From assembly GCA_003818285.1 (NCBI GenBank), contig RPRB01000015.1, forward strand, positions 1 through 52,772: a stretch of DNA of 52,772 bases, in the 5' to 3' direction. Shown here one piece after another: positions 38,499 to 46,716 of this stretch (position 1 is the stretch's first letter; each line of letters starts with the position of its first letter). A program made the translations under genes and the position numbers. Under the pieces are notes generated by a model that was not told the DNA's origin, made no database searches, and saw nothing but the letters and a program-made list of their open reading frames with translations. The DNA is from Myxococcaceae bacterium (lineage in GTDB: Bacteria > Myxococcota > Myxococcia > Myxococcales > Myxococcaceae).

Positions 38499-40187
38499 CT
38501 AGAGCGCCTGGCCCGCGGATTCCGGTCGTCGCAGCCCGGCCACCCGTCCGGCCGACGCCTCCTGAACGTGAACCCAGAGGGGTCCCTGGCCTGGCCTGCC
38601 GGTGGACAGCTCCACGATCCCCTGGCCGGGAGGCAGCGCCGGGAGCGCGGTGCACAGCTCGCCGTCACTCCGGCGCTGGACCGGGAGGTCGCCGAAGCTC
38701 GTCGACGAGTACCAGATCCGGGCGGAGAAGGCGGGGGCGGTGGGTACGGCGGCCTCCACAGCCCGGTCGCGGACACAGAGGGTGCGATCCTCGACCCGCG
38801 CGTCGGTGAGCGAGGACACCCGCAGGAGGTATCGCTGGAGGATCCGGTCGCGCCTGCCCCGAAGGATGCGCACGAGCTCGCTCCGGGCCACCGGGCTGGT
38901 GAGGCGCGCCTCGCGGACCACGCCAGAGATGCTCTCGTCGTCGAAGCGGGCGATGATCCGCGCCATCCAGGCGCCGTCCTCCTCCAGCATGTTGGAGAAC
39001 GCGGGATTGGGGTATCCCGCCTTCCAGTCCTCGGCGACGAACTCCTCGTCGTTGAAGTAACCGAAGATCTTCCCGGCCGGCCCGTAGTGAGCGCGCTCCC
39101 AGGGGCGCTCCAGCGCGCCGAAGGTGAAGAAGTCGGTCGCGATCGCCCCGAAGTCGATGTAGTAGGTGTAACCGACGCGGCGAGAGAGCCTGTCCATCCT
39201 GGCATCGGTGTCGCTCCCGATCTGGATCAGGCCGCCGAGGGTATCTCCCCAGTCGATCATGTAATGCTCGACGTGCCCCCGTCCGCCCCCATCATCGGCC
39301 CAGAGCGCCAGCGTGTTCTGCGAGCGCGCATCGTGATGGCTGATCCAGGCGGCGAGGAGCCGCGAGCCGCGGAGCTCTCGGCGGTCCTGGTGCGGGACCG
39401 CGTCGTTCGGGTCGTCCCCGCGCACGCCCTCGTAGAGCCACGGCCCGATCGGCTTCCCTGGCAGGAACTCGCTGGCCAGGCCACGGAGAGTGCCATCCTG
39501 CTCGCGTGGGAGGTCCTTGAGCATCACCTCGATGCTCTCACGGGTGAGCGGCTTCCCATCCGAGCCTGAGATCGGCTTCTCGGGGAGCTGAAGGTCGGCG
39601 GAGCGGAAGTAGACCACGCGGTTGCACGGCGCCTGGAATCCGGCCGCGAAGTAGAGCCGGCTCCCCACCACGTCCGCCGCCGATGCCCGCTCCCACTGGC
39701 TCTTGTTGTCGAACTTCAGGAGGTACCTGGTCCCGGATCGGGTCGTGATCTGAAATCCCGGGTTGTCGCCATCGGCCTTGGCCGCCACGACCTTCCACGG
39801 CAGGTCCGCCTCGGGCGATGGCCGCGAGCACGCGCCGCGAGCGATCTCCTCCGCGGTCATTCGCTGTCGAGAAAGCCGGTTCACGAACCAGCTCGAATCC
39901 GGGACCTCGTCGAAGGCGTTCACGTTCACTGCCGCGCGCGACGTCTCGAGCAGAAACATGTGGGAGACAGGCCGGAAGAGGATGTGGTCGGCGCCGTCCC
40001 AGTACTTCGGGATGTACGAGGTCTCCGGGGGGCGCTCGAACGGCCGGCGGTCATCGTCTACCCAGAGCGTAGGTGCGGCCGTGAACTGGCGCGGACCGGA
40101 GGCGCAGCCTGTGAGGCCCCCCCACACGAGGAGCGCCAACACCGCGACGGCCACGATCCAGATGCGGGTGAGATCCTTAGACTCCAT
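38499..40187 (-). CDS. Lipoprotein with protein-kinase-like motifs (unknown family)
   Basis: A 562-residue lipoprotein (lipobox GLTGC, Cys about 28). Its middle carries motifs in kinase order: SGTRYLLKFDNKS with Lys 158, SWxxE-type helix QWERASAADVVG, then SHHDARSQN (284-291), which has the H-x-D-x4-N spacing of a catalytic loop, and MIDWG (311-314) in the place of DFG. This resembles HipA/Fam20-like atypical kinases and a family I recall beside BamA-like barrels in Acidobacteria and Myxococcota. Because of the lipid anchor it would act outside the cytoplasm, where ATP is scarce, so activity is uncertain. Its start overlaps the barrel gene by 11 bases. Confidence 0.72.
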   Translation of the reverse strand: MESKDLTRIWIVAVAVLALLVWGGLTGCASGPRQFTAAPTLWVDDDRRPFERPPETSYIPKYWDGADHILFRPVSHMFLLETSRAAVNVNAFDEVPDSSWFVNRLSRQRMTAEEIARGACSRPSPEADLPWKVVAAKADGDNPGFQITTRSGTRYLLKFDNKSQWERASAADVVGSRLYFAAGFQAPCNRVVYFRSADLQLPEKPISGSDGKPLTRESIEVMLKDLPREQDGTLRGLASEFLPGKPIGPWLYEGVRGDDPNDAVPHQDRRELRGSRLLAAWISHHDARSQNTLALWADDGGGRGHVEHYMIDWGDTLGGLIQIGSDTDARMDRLSRRVGYTYYIDFGAIATDFFTFGALERPWERAHYGPAGKIFGYFNDEEFVAEDWKAGYPNPAFSNMLEEDGAWMARIIARFDDESISGVVREARLTSPVARSELVRILRGRRDRILQRYLLRVSSLTDARVEDRTLCVRDRAVEAAVPTAPAFSARIWYSSTSFGDLPVQRRSDGELCTALPALPPGQGIVELSTGRPGQGPLWVHVQEASAGRVAGLRRPESAGQAL

Positions 40188-41685
40188 AGGTGACCCCGAG
40201 GGCGAAGCGGAAGGAGTTGATGCTGAAACCCTTGGAGAACGGCTCGCTCCCCATTCCGAAGACCATCTGGAAGCTGCTCCGTCCGAAGGAGGGCTGGGTC
40301 CGGAGGCCGACCTCGAACGATCCCCGGAGCGAGTCCCAGCGGAAGTTGCTCAGGTGCTTGTCGAAGACGTTCCCGAACCCGACCGCCACGACTCCGTCCA
40401 GGTAGTCGAACACCGGCCATCGCCAGGAGAGCTGCGCCGCGGCGGCGCTCCGGTCCCGGAGCCGACCGGCCATGAACCCGGCAAAGGGCTCGGTCCCCCC
40501 GACCACGACGAGCTCGTTGAACGGGACCGGCTGGTCGCCCATCGGGTCGGAGAAGGCGGTGAACACGCCGAGGCTGAGCACCCGGCCCTTGCCGGTCACG
40601 TCCCAGGAACCCTCGACGTGCGCGCCGTAGTGGATCCAGGAGCGATCGAAACCCTGGGTGGCGTCCACGGCGGGCGCGACCTCGACTCCGATCCGGACCC
40701 CGCTGCGGTTGGTGTACCCGGCCGGTCGCGTGTCGAGCACCGCCCGCAGTCCGACCTCCGCCGCGGTGGTGTTCTGACCGTAGCCGGGGGGAGGGGCCAG
40801 CTCGCCGCGCTCGACCCGCTCGGCAACGGTGGGGTCGCCGCAGCAGTTGTAGTCACGGAACACGGTGCGGTACACGCGGCCGTGGCTCTCCAGCCGGAGC
40901 GGGCCCATCCGGTGCATGTAGGTCAGTCGCCCCTCGATCTGGTCGGTGCCGTAGCGGGAGCGGAAGTCGTCGGAGGTGTCCGGCCCGATGCCGAAGTAGA
41001 CGTAGTCCGGGCGGCGCTGCCACTGAGCCTGGAGCGCGATCCAGTCTCCCCCGGAGAACGTGTACCGATCCCCGACCGCCACCCGGACCCAGTCCGAGCC
41101 GCCCCAGGCGGCGTCGGCGGTGAAGGTGTTCCTGGCGACGAACGTGTCGTCCCAGAAGAAGTGGGCCCCGATGGTCGGCCTGAACCCGGTGTTGAAGGAG
41201 AACGTCGGCAGGATCCCGCCGCGGTGGTTGGGGCCGAAGGCGAAGAAGTCGTAGAGGGACCCGGCCCAGTTGTTCTTCTCCGCGACGGTGCTGATCCCGC
41301 CCACCGGGGCGCGCAGCGCGTACTCGGTGACCAGATATGCCGGAAGGAGGATGACCCGGGGCACCCAGATGAGGACGTCTCCCGCCGTGGTCGCCTCGGA
41401 GTCGAGCTGACGGTAGTTCGGGACGTCACGCCGGGGCGAAAGCTCCGCGGGCGGGGTCGTCGAGTCGGATGCGGAGGTCGCCGCGTCCGAGGGCGGCGGT
41501 GCCGGCTGAGAGGGCGCGGACATCGGCTCCGAGGACGGAGGCGTGGGTTCCGGCTTCTCCTCGGCACCAAGAACGGGCACTGCCCATCCGAGCGAGACGA
41601 GGAGAAGGAGAGCTCTCCCCAGCCTTGCCCCGACCACATCGGCCCGCGGCACCGGGGCCATGCGACGGGTTCTGGCGACGTTCAT
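40177..41685 (-). CDS. BamA/TamA-like outer-membrane beta-barrel protein
   Basis: About 502 residues from ATG 41685 (GTG 41703 is possible; neither has a strong ribosome site). A signal peptide (GRALLLLVSLGWAVPVLGA) leads to a Pro/Ser-rich linker (about 45-85). The remainder has alternating amphipathic strands typical of a 16-strand Omp85-type barrel (TFTADAAWGGSDWVRVAVG, GVEVAPAVDATQGFDRSWIHYG, NSFRFALGVTYGV), with the motif NELVVVGGTEPFAGF. No POTRA domains are visible. First gene of an operon with the kinase-like lipoprotein and the Cys-rich protein, suggesting a dedicated export or display route. Confidence 0.82.
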   Translation of the reverse strand: MNVARTRRMAPVPRADVVGARLGRALLLLVSLGWAVPVLGAEEKPEPTPPSSEPMSAPSQPAPPPSDAATSASDSTTPPAELSPRRDVPNYRQLDSEATTAGDVLIWVPRVILLPAYLVTEYALRAPVGGISTVAEKNNWAGSLYDFFAFGPNHRGGILPTFSFNTGFRPTIGAHFFWDDTFVARNTFTADAAWGGSDWVRVAVGDRYTFSGGDWIALQAQWQRRPDYVYFGIGPDTSDDFRSRYGTDQIEGRLTYMHRMGPLRLESHGRVYRTVFRDYNCCGDPTVAERVERGELAPPPGYGQNTTAAEVGLRAVLDTRPAGYTNRSGVRIGVEVAPAVDATQGFDRSWIHYGAHVEGSWDVTGKGRVLSLGVFTAFSDPMGDQPVPFNELVVVGGTEPFAGFMAGRLRDRSAAAAQLSWRWPVFDYLDGVVAVGFGNVFDKHLSNFRWDSLRGSFEVGLRTQPSFGRSSFQMVFGMGSEPFSKGFSINSFRFALGVTYGV

Positions 41686-42072
41686 TGTTTGCAGGGGGCT
41701 CACGGTTGATCGTTCGGTTGCGCCCGGGCGCCGCGGTGTTTCCGGTGCCCCACCAGATCACCGCCGCGAGCGGCTCGTTCCATTGGTCCGGGCCGCTGCC
41801 GTGAGCCAGGCCGCCGTCGCCAACCTCATGGGATGCTGCAGAAATGCGTCGGAGCCCTTCCGCGGCACGAGATCGAGGCCGCCGCCTCGATCGCCCGCCG
41901 ATCGTGCGAAATGAACGGCCGAGGATCGGCGCCGAGGCCAAGGAGCGCGAATCCCGGGCCGAGGACGTCATCGCCCAGGGGCGAAGGTGCCCGCGCCATC
42001 GAAGCGCGGCGGATAGCCCCCGCCAGCCGCCGGTAGAAACAAAATTCTGGCCGGGCGCGTCAGTTCTTCAGA
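41686..42072. other. Intergenic region between barrel gene and chaB-like gene
   Basis: About 390 bases between divergent genes. It should contain the promoter of the barrel operon. Open frames exist on both strands but have no ribosome sites and look like composition artefacts (Arg/Pro/Ser-rich). An AT-richer patch (42035-42050) lies shortly before the chaB-like ATG. Nothing else seen. Confidence 0.4.
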
Positions 42073-42369
42073 ATGAAACACGGGCCATTTCCGACCAACG
42101 CGGACCTGCCCGGGACGATCCAGCGCCGGCTCCCCGAGCGGGCGCAGGACATCTTCCGGGAAGCATTCAACCACTGCCTCGACCAGCACAGGGACCAGGA
42201 GCACGCCGTCCGCATGGCATGGGGTGCCGTGAAGCGACGGTACGAGGAGGTGCCCGACGGGAACTGGGTGGTCAGCCCACGCGAGGGTGGCGGCGGCGGT
42301 GGCTCTCGAAACGCCCGAGCGAAGAGCGTCTCGAGCTCGGCGGGCACACCGCCTCAAGCTGGCCGTTGA
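42073..42369 (+). CDS. ChaB-domain protein
   Basis: A 98-residue protein. The first ~65 residues match the ChaB fold: LPGTIQRRLPERAQDIFREAFNHCLDQHRDQEHAVRMAWGAVKRRYEEV. ChaB is a small protein linked historically to the cation antiporter ChaA; its biochemical role is not settled. The tail (GGGGGGSRNARAKSVSSS) is low complexity and lies in the overlap with the next gene, so it may owe its sequence to that frame. The downstream AI-2E-type permease starts inside it (83-base overlap), implying coupling. Confidence 0.88.
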   Translation: MKHGPFPTNADLPGTIQRRLPERAQDIFREAFNHCLDQHRDQEHAVRMAWGAVKRRYEEVPDGNWVVSPREGGGGGGSRNARAKSVSSSAGTPPQAGR

Positions 42370-43498
42370 CGCCGTGCGCTCGCAGCTGACACTCAGGACG
42401 GCGTTCACCGCCTGCTTCGCGGTGGTGGCCACCGCGGGGGCGGTGCGGTTCGTCCTCGAGACCCGGGTGGCCCTCACCCTGACCGTGGCGGCGATGATGG
42501 TGGCCATCGCGCTGGACCACGTGGTGCGGCACATGGAGATGCGCGGGCTCGGACGCGGCCGGGCCATCGCCCTCACCATTCTGGCGGTGACCCTGTTGAT
42601 CATCGGGCTGACGCTGGTCGTCGTGCCTGCGGCGGTCCGTCAGCTCCAGGAGCTCATCGCCGCCATCCCTCGCATCCTCGACGACCTGCGCCACTCGTCG
42701 TGGTTCGCATCCTGGAACGGGCGCTTCGGGGTCGAGGAGCGGGTCAAGAACCGGTTCTCCGGCGCCTTCGGGCTCACCCAGAGCGCGGTGGATCCCATCC
42801 TGGGCGCGGTCACTTCGGTACTGGGCGCCGTCGCTGGGTTCGTCACCGTGCTCGCCCTGACCGTCTTCATGCTGGTCTTCGGTGGTGGACTGGTGCGGCG
42901 GCTGCTGGCGGTGGCACCGGCAGTGGACCGGCCGCGCTGGGAGGACGTGCTGGCCAAGTCGTACACCGCCGTCAGTGGCTACCTCGGCGGGATCCTCTTC
43001 ATCTGCTCGATCAACGCGACTCTCACCATCGCGGTGCTGGGGCTGATCGGCGCCCCGTACTTCCTGCCGCTCGGGCTGCTGAGCGGCTTCTCCAGCCTCG
43101 TGCCCTACGCCGGGCCCATCTTCACCGGAGCATTCATCACCCTTGTCACGCTGGCCACCGGCGGAGCAGTCAAGGCGCTGATCGCCCTGGGCTACTTCCT
43201 CCTCTACGGCCAGCTGGAAGGGAACGTGCTCGGCCCCTTCGTCGTTCGCCGCACGGTGCACCTCAATCCACTGGTGGCGCTGCTTGCGGTTCTCTTCCTC
43301 GCCGAGCTGCTGGGTGTGGCCGGCGCGGTGGTGGCGGTGCCGGCGGTCGCGGTGGCGCAGATCTTCGTCCGAGAGCTCCTGGCCGCCCGACGCGACCGCC
43401 TCTCGGCCGACGCCTCGGTCTTGCCACCGCTCTTCGGGCCCGCATCGTCTCCGACGGCGCCGCCGCCCGTGCTGGTGGAGCGACCCTCGTCCCGCTAG
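42287..43498 (+). CDS. AI-2E-family (YdiK/PerM-like) membrane transporter
   Basis: A 403-residue inner-membrane protein with about eight hydrophobic segments. The family features are present: an N-terminal pair of helices (LALTVAAMMVAIALDHVVRHM-like), the long amphipathic region after VVVPAAVRQLQELIAAIPRIL, YLGGILFICSINATLTIAVLGL, FSSLVPYAGPIF and LEGNVLGPFVVRRTVHLNPLVALLAVL. Members have been assigned varied substrates (autoinducer-2, sodium/proton exchange, peptides); none can be chosen here. GTG 42287 is the longest start and overlaps the ChaB gene; a GTG at 42299 or the GTG at 42374 are alternatives. Confidence 0.88.
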   Translation: MAAAVALETPERRASRARRAHRLKLAVDAVRSQLTLRTAFTACFAVVATAGAVRFVLETRVALTLTVAAMMVAIALDHVVRHMEMRGLGRGRAIALTILAVTLLIIGLTLVVVPAAVRQLQELIAAIPRILDDLRHSSWFASWNGRFGVEERVKNRFSGAFGLTQSAVDPILGAVTSVLGAVAGFVTVLALTVFMLVFGGGLVRRLLAVAPAVDRPRWEDVLAKSYTAVSGYLGGILFICSINATLTIAVLGLIGAPYFLPLGLLSGFSSLVPYAGPIFTGAFITLVTLATGGAVKALIALGYFLLYGQLEGNVLGPFVVRRTVHLNPLVALLAVLFLAELLGVAGAVVAVPAVAVAQIFVRELLAARRDRLSADASVLPPLFGPASSPTAPPPVLVERPSSR

Positions 43499-43561
43499 CG
43501 ACCGAACTGCCCGCGCGGCGCCCTGACGCTGGCCTCCGCATTGCTAGGTGGGATCCATGCG

Positions 43562-43708
43562 ATGCGCGGAATCATCACCGGACGTGACGTGGTGCAGAAC
43601 CTCGGAATCATTTACCGGGAGTTCGGCGCCCGCTGTTTCGTGCGGTGCCTCTGGGTGCTGGCGATCGGTAAGCGGACGACGTTCCTGGACGTCATCAGCC
43701 AGCACTGA
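43562..43708 (+). CDS. Repeat-borne micro-ORF, copy B (48 aa)
   Basis: ATG 43562 gives MRGIITGRDVVQNLGIIYREF followed by GARCFVRCLWVLAIGKRTTFLDVISQH. It is short, with a basic, hydrophobic middle (CFVRCLWVLAIGKR) and two cysteines. Copy A encodes almost the same residues with partly silent base changes, which suggests a protein constraint. No ribosome site stands out (GGTGGGATCC lies upstream). Possibly a repetitive myxobacterial small protein; no function recognised. Confidence 0.5.
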   Translation: MRGIITGRDVVQNLGIIYREFGARCFVRCLWVLAIGKRTTFLDVISQH

Positions 43709-43754
43709 CCCCGTGCGCTCCGCTCCGGCACGCCAGGGTCGTCACCACGCTCGA

Positions 43755-43773
43755 GACACAGCCCCTCTGTGTC
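43755..43773 (+). other. Hairpin in repeat copy B
   Basis: GACACAG and CTGTGTC pair perfectly around the loop CCCCT. The stem is identical to copy A while three of the five loop bases differ (or fewer, depending on alignment), the pattern expected of a maintained RNA or DNA structure. Confidence 0.5.
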
Positions 43774-43930
43774 GACACAGGGCTGGGCGTGCCTCCGGGC
43801 CGTCTGGAGCTGGTGGGGACGGCAGGAGCGACGCCGTGTTCCACGGCTGGCGTGGCCCTTGCTCCGGACCCTGGAGGAAACGCCTTCCCCGACCGGGGCA
43901 ACTCAAGCAACAGAGAAGGAAGTCACCGTC

Positions 43931-44434
43931 ATGCCCATCTCGCTCACGCCGCGCCAGCTGAAGGCAATCGTTCCGGAGGCGCCCGCCAGCGCAGTCCTCA
44001 CCCTGAACTCGATCCTCGCCCGGACCAGCGCCGTGACCCATCTCCGCGCCGCAATGCTGGTGTCCCAGCTCGCGACCTCCTCGCGCGATTTTCGGCTCCT
44101 GGAGGAGAAGGACGGCCGGCTCAGGCCCAGCGCGCCCTACTTCGGCCGGGGCTGGATCCGGCTCACCGGAAAGCGGGCGTACCGGGAGGTGGGCGAGGCG
44201 CTCGACCTGGACGTGGTTCGCAATCCTGATCTGGTGCTGCTCCACAACACCGAGGTCACGGCCTGGTTCTGGAACGCTCACCACCTCCACCGGTTCAGCG
44301 ACGACGGTGACGTGGACGGCTGCGTGCGCGCCATCTCCGGGGAGGGCGGGAGGCCAGAGGCGCTCTCCCTGGCCCGCACTTTCTACGACCGGGCCTGTTT
44401 CGTGCTCGCGGGCGCACACGAGCTGGCTGCCTAG
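43931..44434 (+). CDS. GH19-like (chitinase/endolysin fold) protein lacking catalytic glutamates, copy B
   Basis: A 167-residue paralog of the protein at 35849. ATG 43931 has a GGAAG ribosome site. Alignment to GH19 endolysins: LTPRQLKAIVPEAPASAVLTLN, RAAMLVSQLATSSRDFRLLEEKDG, PYFGRGWIRLTGKRAYREVG (70-89), DLVLLHNTEVTAWFWNAHHL. Active enzymes have HE at the place of Thr49-Ser50 here; the second Glu region is deleted and the NGG.NG motif is absent. No signal peptide is seen. A role in cell-wall hydrolysis is therefore unlikely; binding, decoy or immunity are possible. It follows repeat copy B and precedes a 16-bp palindrome. Confidence 0.72.
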   Translation: MPISLTPRQLKAIVPEAPASAVLTLNSILARTSAVTHLRAAMLVSQLATSSRDFRLLEEKDGRLRPSAPYFGRGWIRLTGKRAYREVGEALDLDVVRNPDLVLLHNTEVTAWFWNAHHLHRFSDDGDVDGCVRAISGEGGRPEALSLARTFYDRACFVLAGAHELAA

Positions 44435-44438
44435 AGGC

Positions 44439-44454
44439 GCTCTGGATCCAGAGC
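44439..44454 (+). terminator. Perfect 16-bp palindrome after the GH19-like gene
   Basis: GCTCTGGATCCAGAGC starts four bases after the stop, between convergent genes, where a transcription terminator is expected. No T-run follows, so a Rho-independent terminator is only possible. Confidence 0.4.
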
Positions 44455-44539
44455 CGAGCGGTTCCGTGCCCCGCGACGATCCGCCGGCTGATCGCTCGTC
44501 CTGACGCCGCGCAGTTCCCACCCGGGCCCAGGCTGGAGC

Positions 44540-45721
44540 TCAGCCGGCGATCACGTTCCTCGTATGCCTGGCGATCATGAGCTCCTCGTCAGTGGGGATC
44601 ACATAGGCCGGGACCCGGCTGGTCGCGCGAGTGACCCTCTGATCGCCCCGGGCGTTGGCGACGGGGTCGAGCTCGAGCCCGAGCCAAGCCGCGGCCTGGA
44701 TCACCCGCTCGCGGATCGGGCTCGCATGCTCGCCGATGCCACCCGTGAAGACCAGCGCGTCCAGGCCTCCGAGAGCCGCGGCGAGGGAGCCGAGCTCCCG
44801 ACCGACGCGGTACGCGAACAGCTCCACCGCGAACCGAGCGCGAGGCGCATCACTGGCGAGCAGCGAGCGCATGTCGCTGGAGGTCCCCGAGACGCCGAGC
44901 AGCCCCGACTTCTCATAGAGCAGCTTCTCGATGGCCCGGGGGTCCATCCGCAGCTCGTTGAGGAGGTAGAGCACCACTCCGGGATCGATGGACCCGCATC
45001 GCGTCCCCATGGGAAGCCCATCCAGTGCGCTGAAACCCATGCTGCTCGCGACGCTCCGACCGCCGCTGATCGCGCACATGCTGGCGCCGTTCCCGAGATG
45101 CGCGACCACCACCCGTCCCGCCGCGGCCTTTCGATCGACCGTGGGCAACACTCCGGCCACGAATTCCAGGGAGAGACCGTGAAATCCGTAACGGCGCACG
45201 CCGCGGGCAGTCACCTGCTCGGGCAGCGCATAGGCCTGGGCCAGCTCGGGCTGAGCGCGGTGGAACGCCGTGTCGAAGCAGGCCACCTGCGGAAGGGTGG
45301 GCATCTCCTCCAGCGCGCGTCGCGCCGGGGCGAGGTTGTGGGGCTGATGCAGAGGTGCGAGGGGAACGAATGCCTCCAGCCTCCGCAGCACCTCGGGGGT
45401 GATCCGGACCGGCTCGGAGAAGTCAGGCCCGCCGTGCACCACCCGGTGGCCAATGCCTACGAGCCGGTGCGAGCCCATGCTCCCGCGCAGGAAGTCCACC
45501 AGATGGGCGATCGCGCCCTCGTGCCCGAAGGACTCTGCATTGTCCCACCGTCGCTCCGAGACCGTCTTTCCCTCCGCGTCCTTGGCGGTGAAGACAGGCG
45601 TCGTGGACAGGCGCTCCGTCTGGCCATGGAGCCAGAGCTCCAGCTCCTTCCCGCGGAGGAGGAACAGGGAAAACTTCACGCTCGACGAGCCGGCGTTGAG
45701 GACCAGGATGGCATCCGACAT
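44540..45721 (-). CDS. ackA: Acetate kinase
   Basis: A 393-residue enzyme making ATP and acetate from acetyl phosphate (or the reverse). Seen: LVLNAGSSSVKFSLF near the N-terminus, VGIGHRVVHGGPDF, ACFDTAFHRAQPE (with the catalytic Asp), VVAHLGNGASMCAI and SMGFSALDGLPMGTRCGSIDPG. Length is close to the E. coli enzyme (400). Its ATG lies three bases after the pta stop, so the two form the standard Pta-AckA pair. A propionate preference is possible. The 3' end is convergent with the GH19-like gene. Confidence 0.95.
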   Translation of the reverse strand: MSDAILVLNAGSSSVKFSLFLLRGKELELWLHGQTERLSTTPVFTAKDAEGKTVSERRWDNAESFGHEGAIAHLVDFLRGSMGSHRLVGIGHRVVHGGPDFSEPVRITPEVLRRLEAFVPLAPLHQPHNLAPARRALEEMPTLPQVACFDTAFHRAQPELAQAYALPEQVTARGVRRYGFHGLSLEFVAGVLPTVDRKAAAGRVVVAHLGNGASMCAISGGRSVASSMGFSALDGLPMGTRCGSIDPGVVLYLLNELRMDPRAIEKLLYEKSGLLGVSGTSSDMRSLLASDAPRARFAVELFAYRVGRELGSLAAALGGLDALVFTGGIGEHASPIRERVIQAAAWLGLELDPVANARGDQRVTRATSRVPAYVIPTDEELMIARHTRNVIAG

Positions 45722-45724
45722 GGC

Positions 45725-46666
45725 TCAGCCCACCGCCCGCCGCGTACTGGTCCGCCTTGCCTCGGCCAGCAGGCTCGCCACGGCGCAGGAGGCGAGCCGC
45801 GCGACGCGCGAGTCGGCCCGGCTGGTCAGGACGATTGGCACCTTGGCCCCGACGACGATGCCCGCGGCGTCCGCCCCGGCGAGAAAGGTCAGGCTCTTGG
45901 CGAGCATGTTGCCCGCCTCGAGGTCGGGAACGACGAGCACGTTCGCGCGGCCCGCCACCAGCGAGCTGATGTGCTTGATCCTCGCCGCCTCCAGATCGAT
46001 GGCGTTGTCCAGCGCCAGTGGGCCGTCCACCAACGCTCCGGTGATCTGCCCGCGGTCCGCCATCTTGCACAGCGCCGCGGCCTCCAGCGTCGACGGCACG
46101 TCCGGATTGACGGTCTCCATGGCGGAGAGGATCGCCACCCGGATCTCCGATGCACCGAGGTCCCGCAGCAGGTCGATCGCGTTCTGGACGATGTCCACCT
46201 TCTCCGAGAGCGTGGGCGCGATGTTCACCGCGGCGTCGGTGATGATGAGCGGCTCGGCGTGACCGGGGACGTCCATGATGAAGCAATGGCTGAGCCGGCG
46301 CGCCGTCCGAAGTCCGGCGTCGCGCTTGACGACCTCCGCCATCAACTCGTCGGTGTGGAGGCTGCCCTTCATCAGCACCTCCGCCTGCCCGCTCCGCACC
46401 AGCCCCACCGCCCTGGCCGCGGACTCGTGGCTGAACGCCGAGTCGACTTGCCGGAACGGCGACAGGTCCAGGCTGGCTCGGCCGGCGACCTCCCGGAGCC
46501 GGGATGCGGGGCCGACGAGGATCGGCTCGATGAGGCCCAGGCGTGCGGCCTCGATCGTGGCCTGCAGCGAGGACTCGTCGCAGGGGTGAGCGACGGCGGT
46601 CACGGTGGGCTGGACCGCCTTCGCCCGGTTGATCAGCCATAGGTACTTCTCGTGCTGCGTCTCCAT
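45725..46666 (-). CDS. pta: Phosphate acetyl/butyryltransferase (single-domain Pta)
   Basis: A 313-residue acyltransferase that converts acetyl-CoA and phosphate to acetyl phosphate and CoA. Seen: AVQPTVTAVAHPCDESSLQ, IEPILVGPASRL, VRSGQAEVLMKGSLHTDELM, FIMDVPGHAEPLIITDAAVNI and VLVVPDLEAGNMLAKSL. It corresponds to the catalytic part of the proteins annotated as bifunctional enoyl-CoA hydratase/phosphate acetyltransferase but lacks the N-terminal MaoC-like hydratase domain. ATG 46666 has GAGGAAG upstream. It sits between an unknown gene and ackA. Confidence 0.9.
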   Translation of the reverse strand: METQHEKYLWLINRAKAVQPTVTAVAHPCDESSLQATIEAARLGLIEPILVGPASRLREVAGRASLDLSPFRQVDSAFSHESAARAVGLVRSGQAEVLMKGSLHTDELMAEVVKRDAGLRTARRLSHCFIMDVPGHAEPLIITDAAVNIAPTLSEKVDIVQNAIDLLRDLGASEIRVAILSAMETVNPDVPSTLEAAALCKMADRGQITGALVDGPLALDNAIDLEAARIKHISSLVAGRANVLVVPDLEAGNMLAKSLTFLAGADAAGIVVGAKVPIVLTSRADSRVARLASCAVASLLAEARRTSTRRAVG

Positions 46667-46716
46667 GGTGCTGCTTCCTCCACTCGAAAGAGTTCCGGCT
46701 CGGGGCGCGTCGGCGC

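Larger units (their letters stand above)
43506..43787 (+). repeat. ~282-bp direct repeat, copy B
   Basis: Partner of 37575-37856, beginning seven bases after the AI-2E-type gene. It carries the intact 48-residue micro-ORF (43562-43708) and the hairpin at 43755-43773, with the perfect palindrome CTGTGTCGACACAG (43767-43780) next to it. The GH19-like copy B starts 143 bases downstream. Confidence 0.85.

Noticed and set aside
41426-41971. Minus-strand frame of 181 codons upstream of the barrel gene
   Set aside because: Its 3' part is a shadow of the barrel signal and linker region; no ribosome site and no recognisable protein.
41833-42036. Plus-strand frame of 67 codons in the intergenic region
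   Set aside because: No ribosome site, and Arg/Pro/Ser-rich composition typical of non-coding GC-rich DNA.
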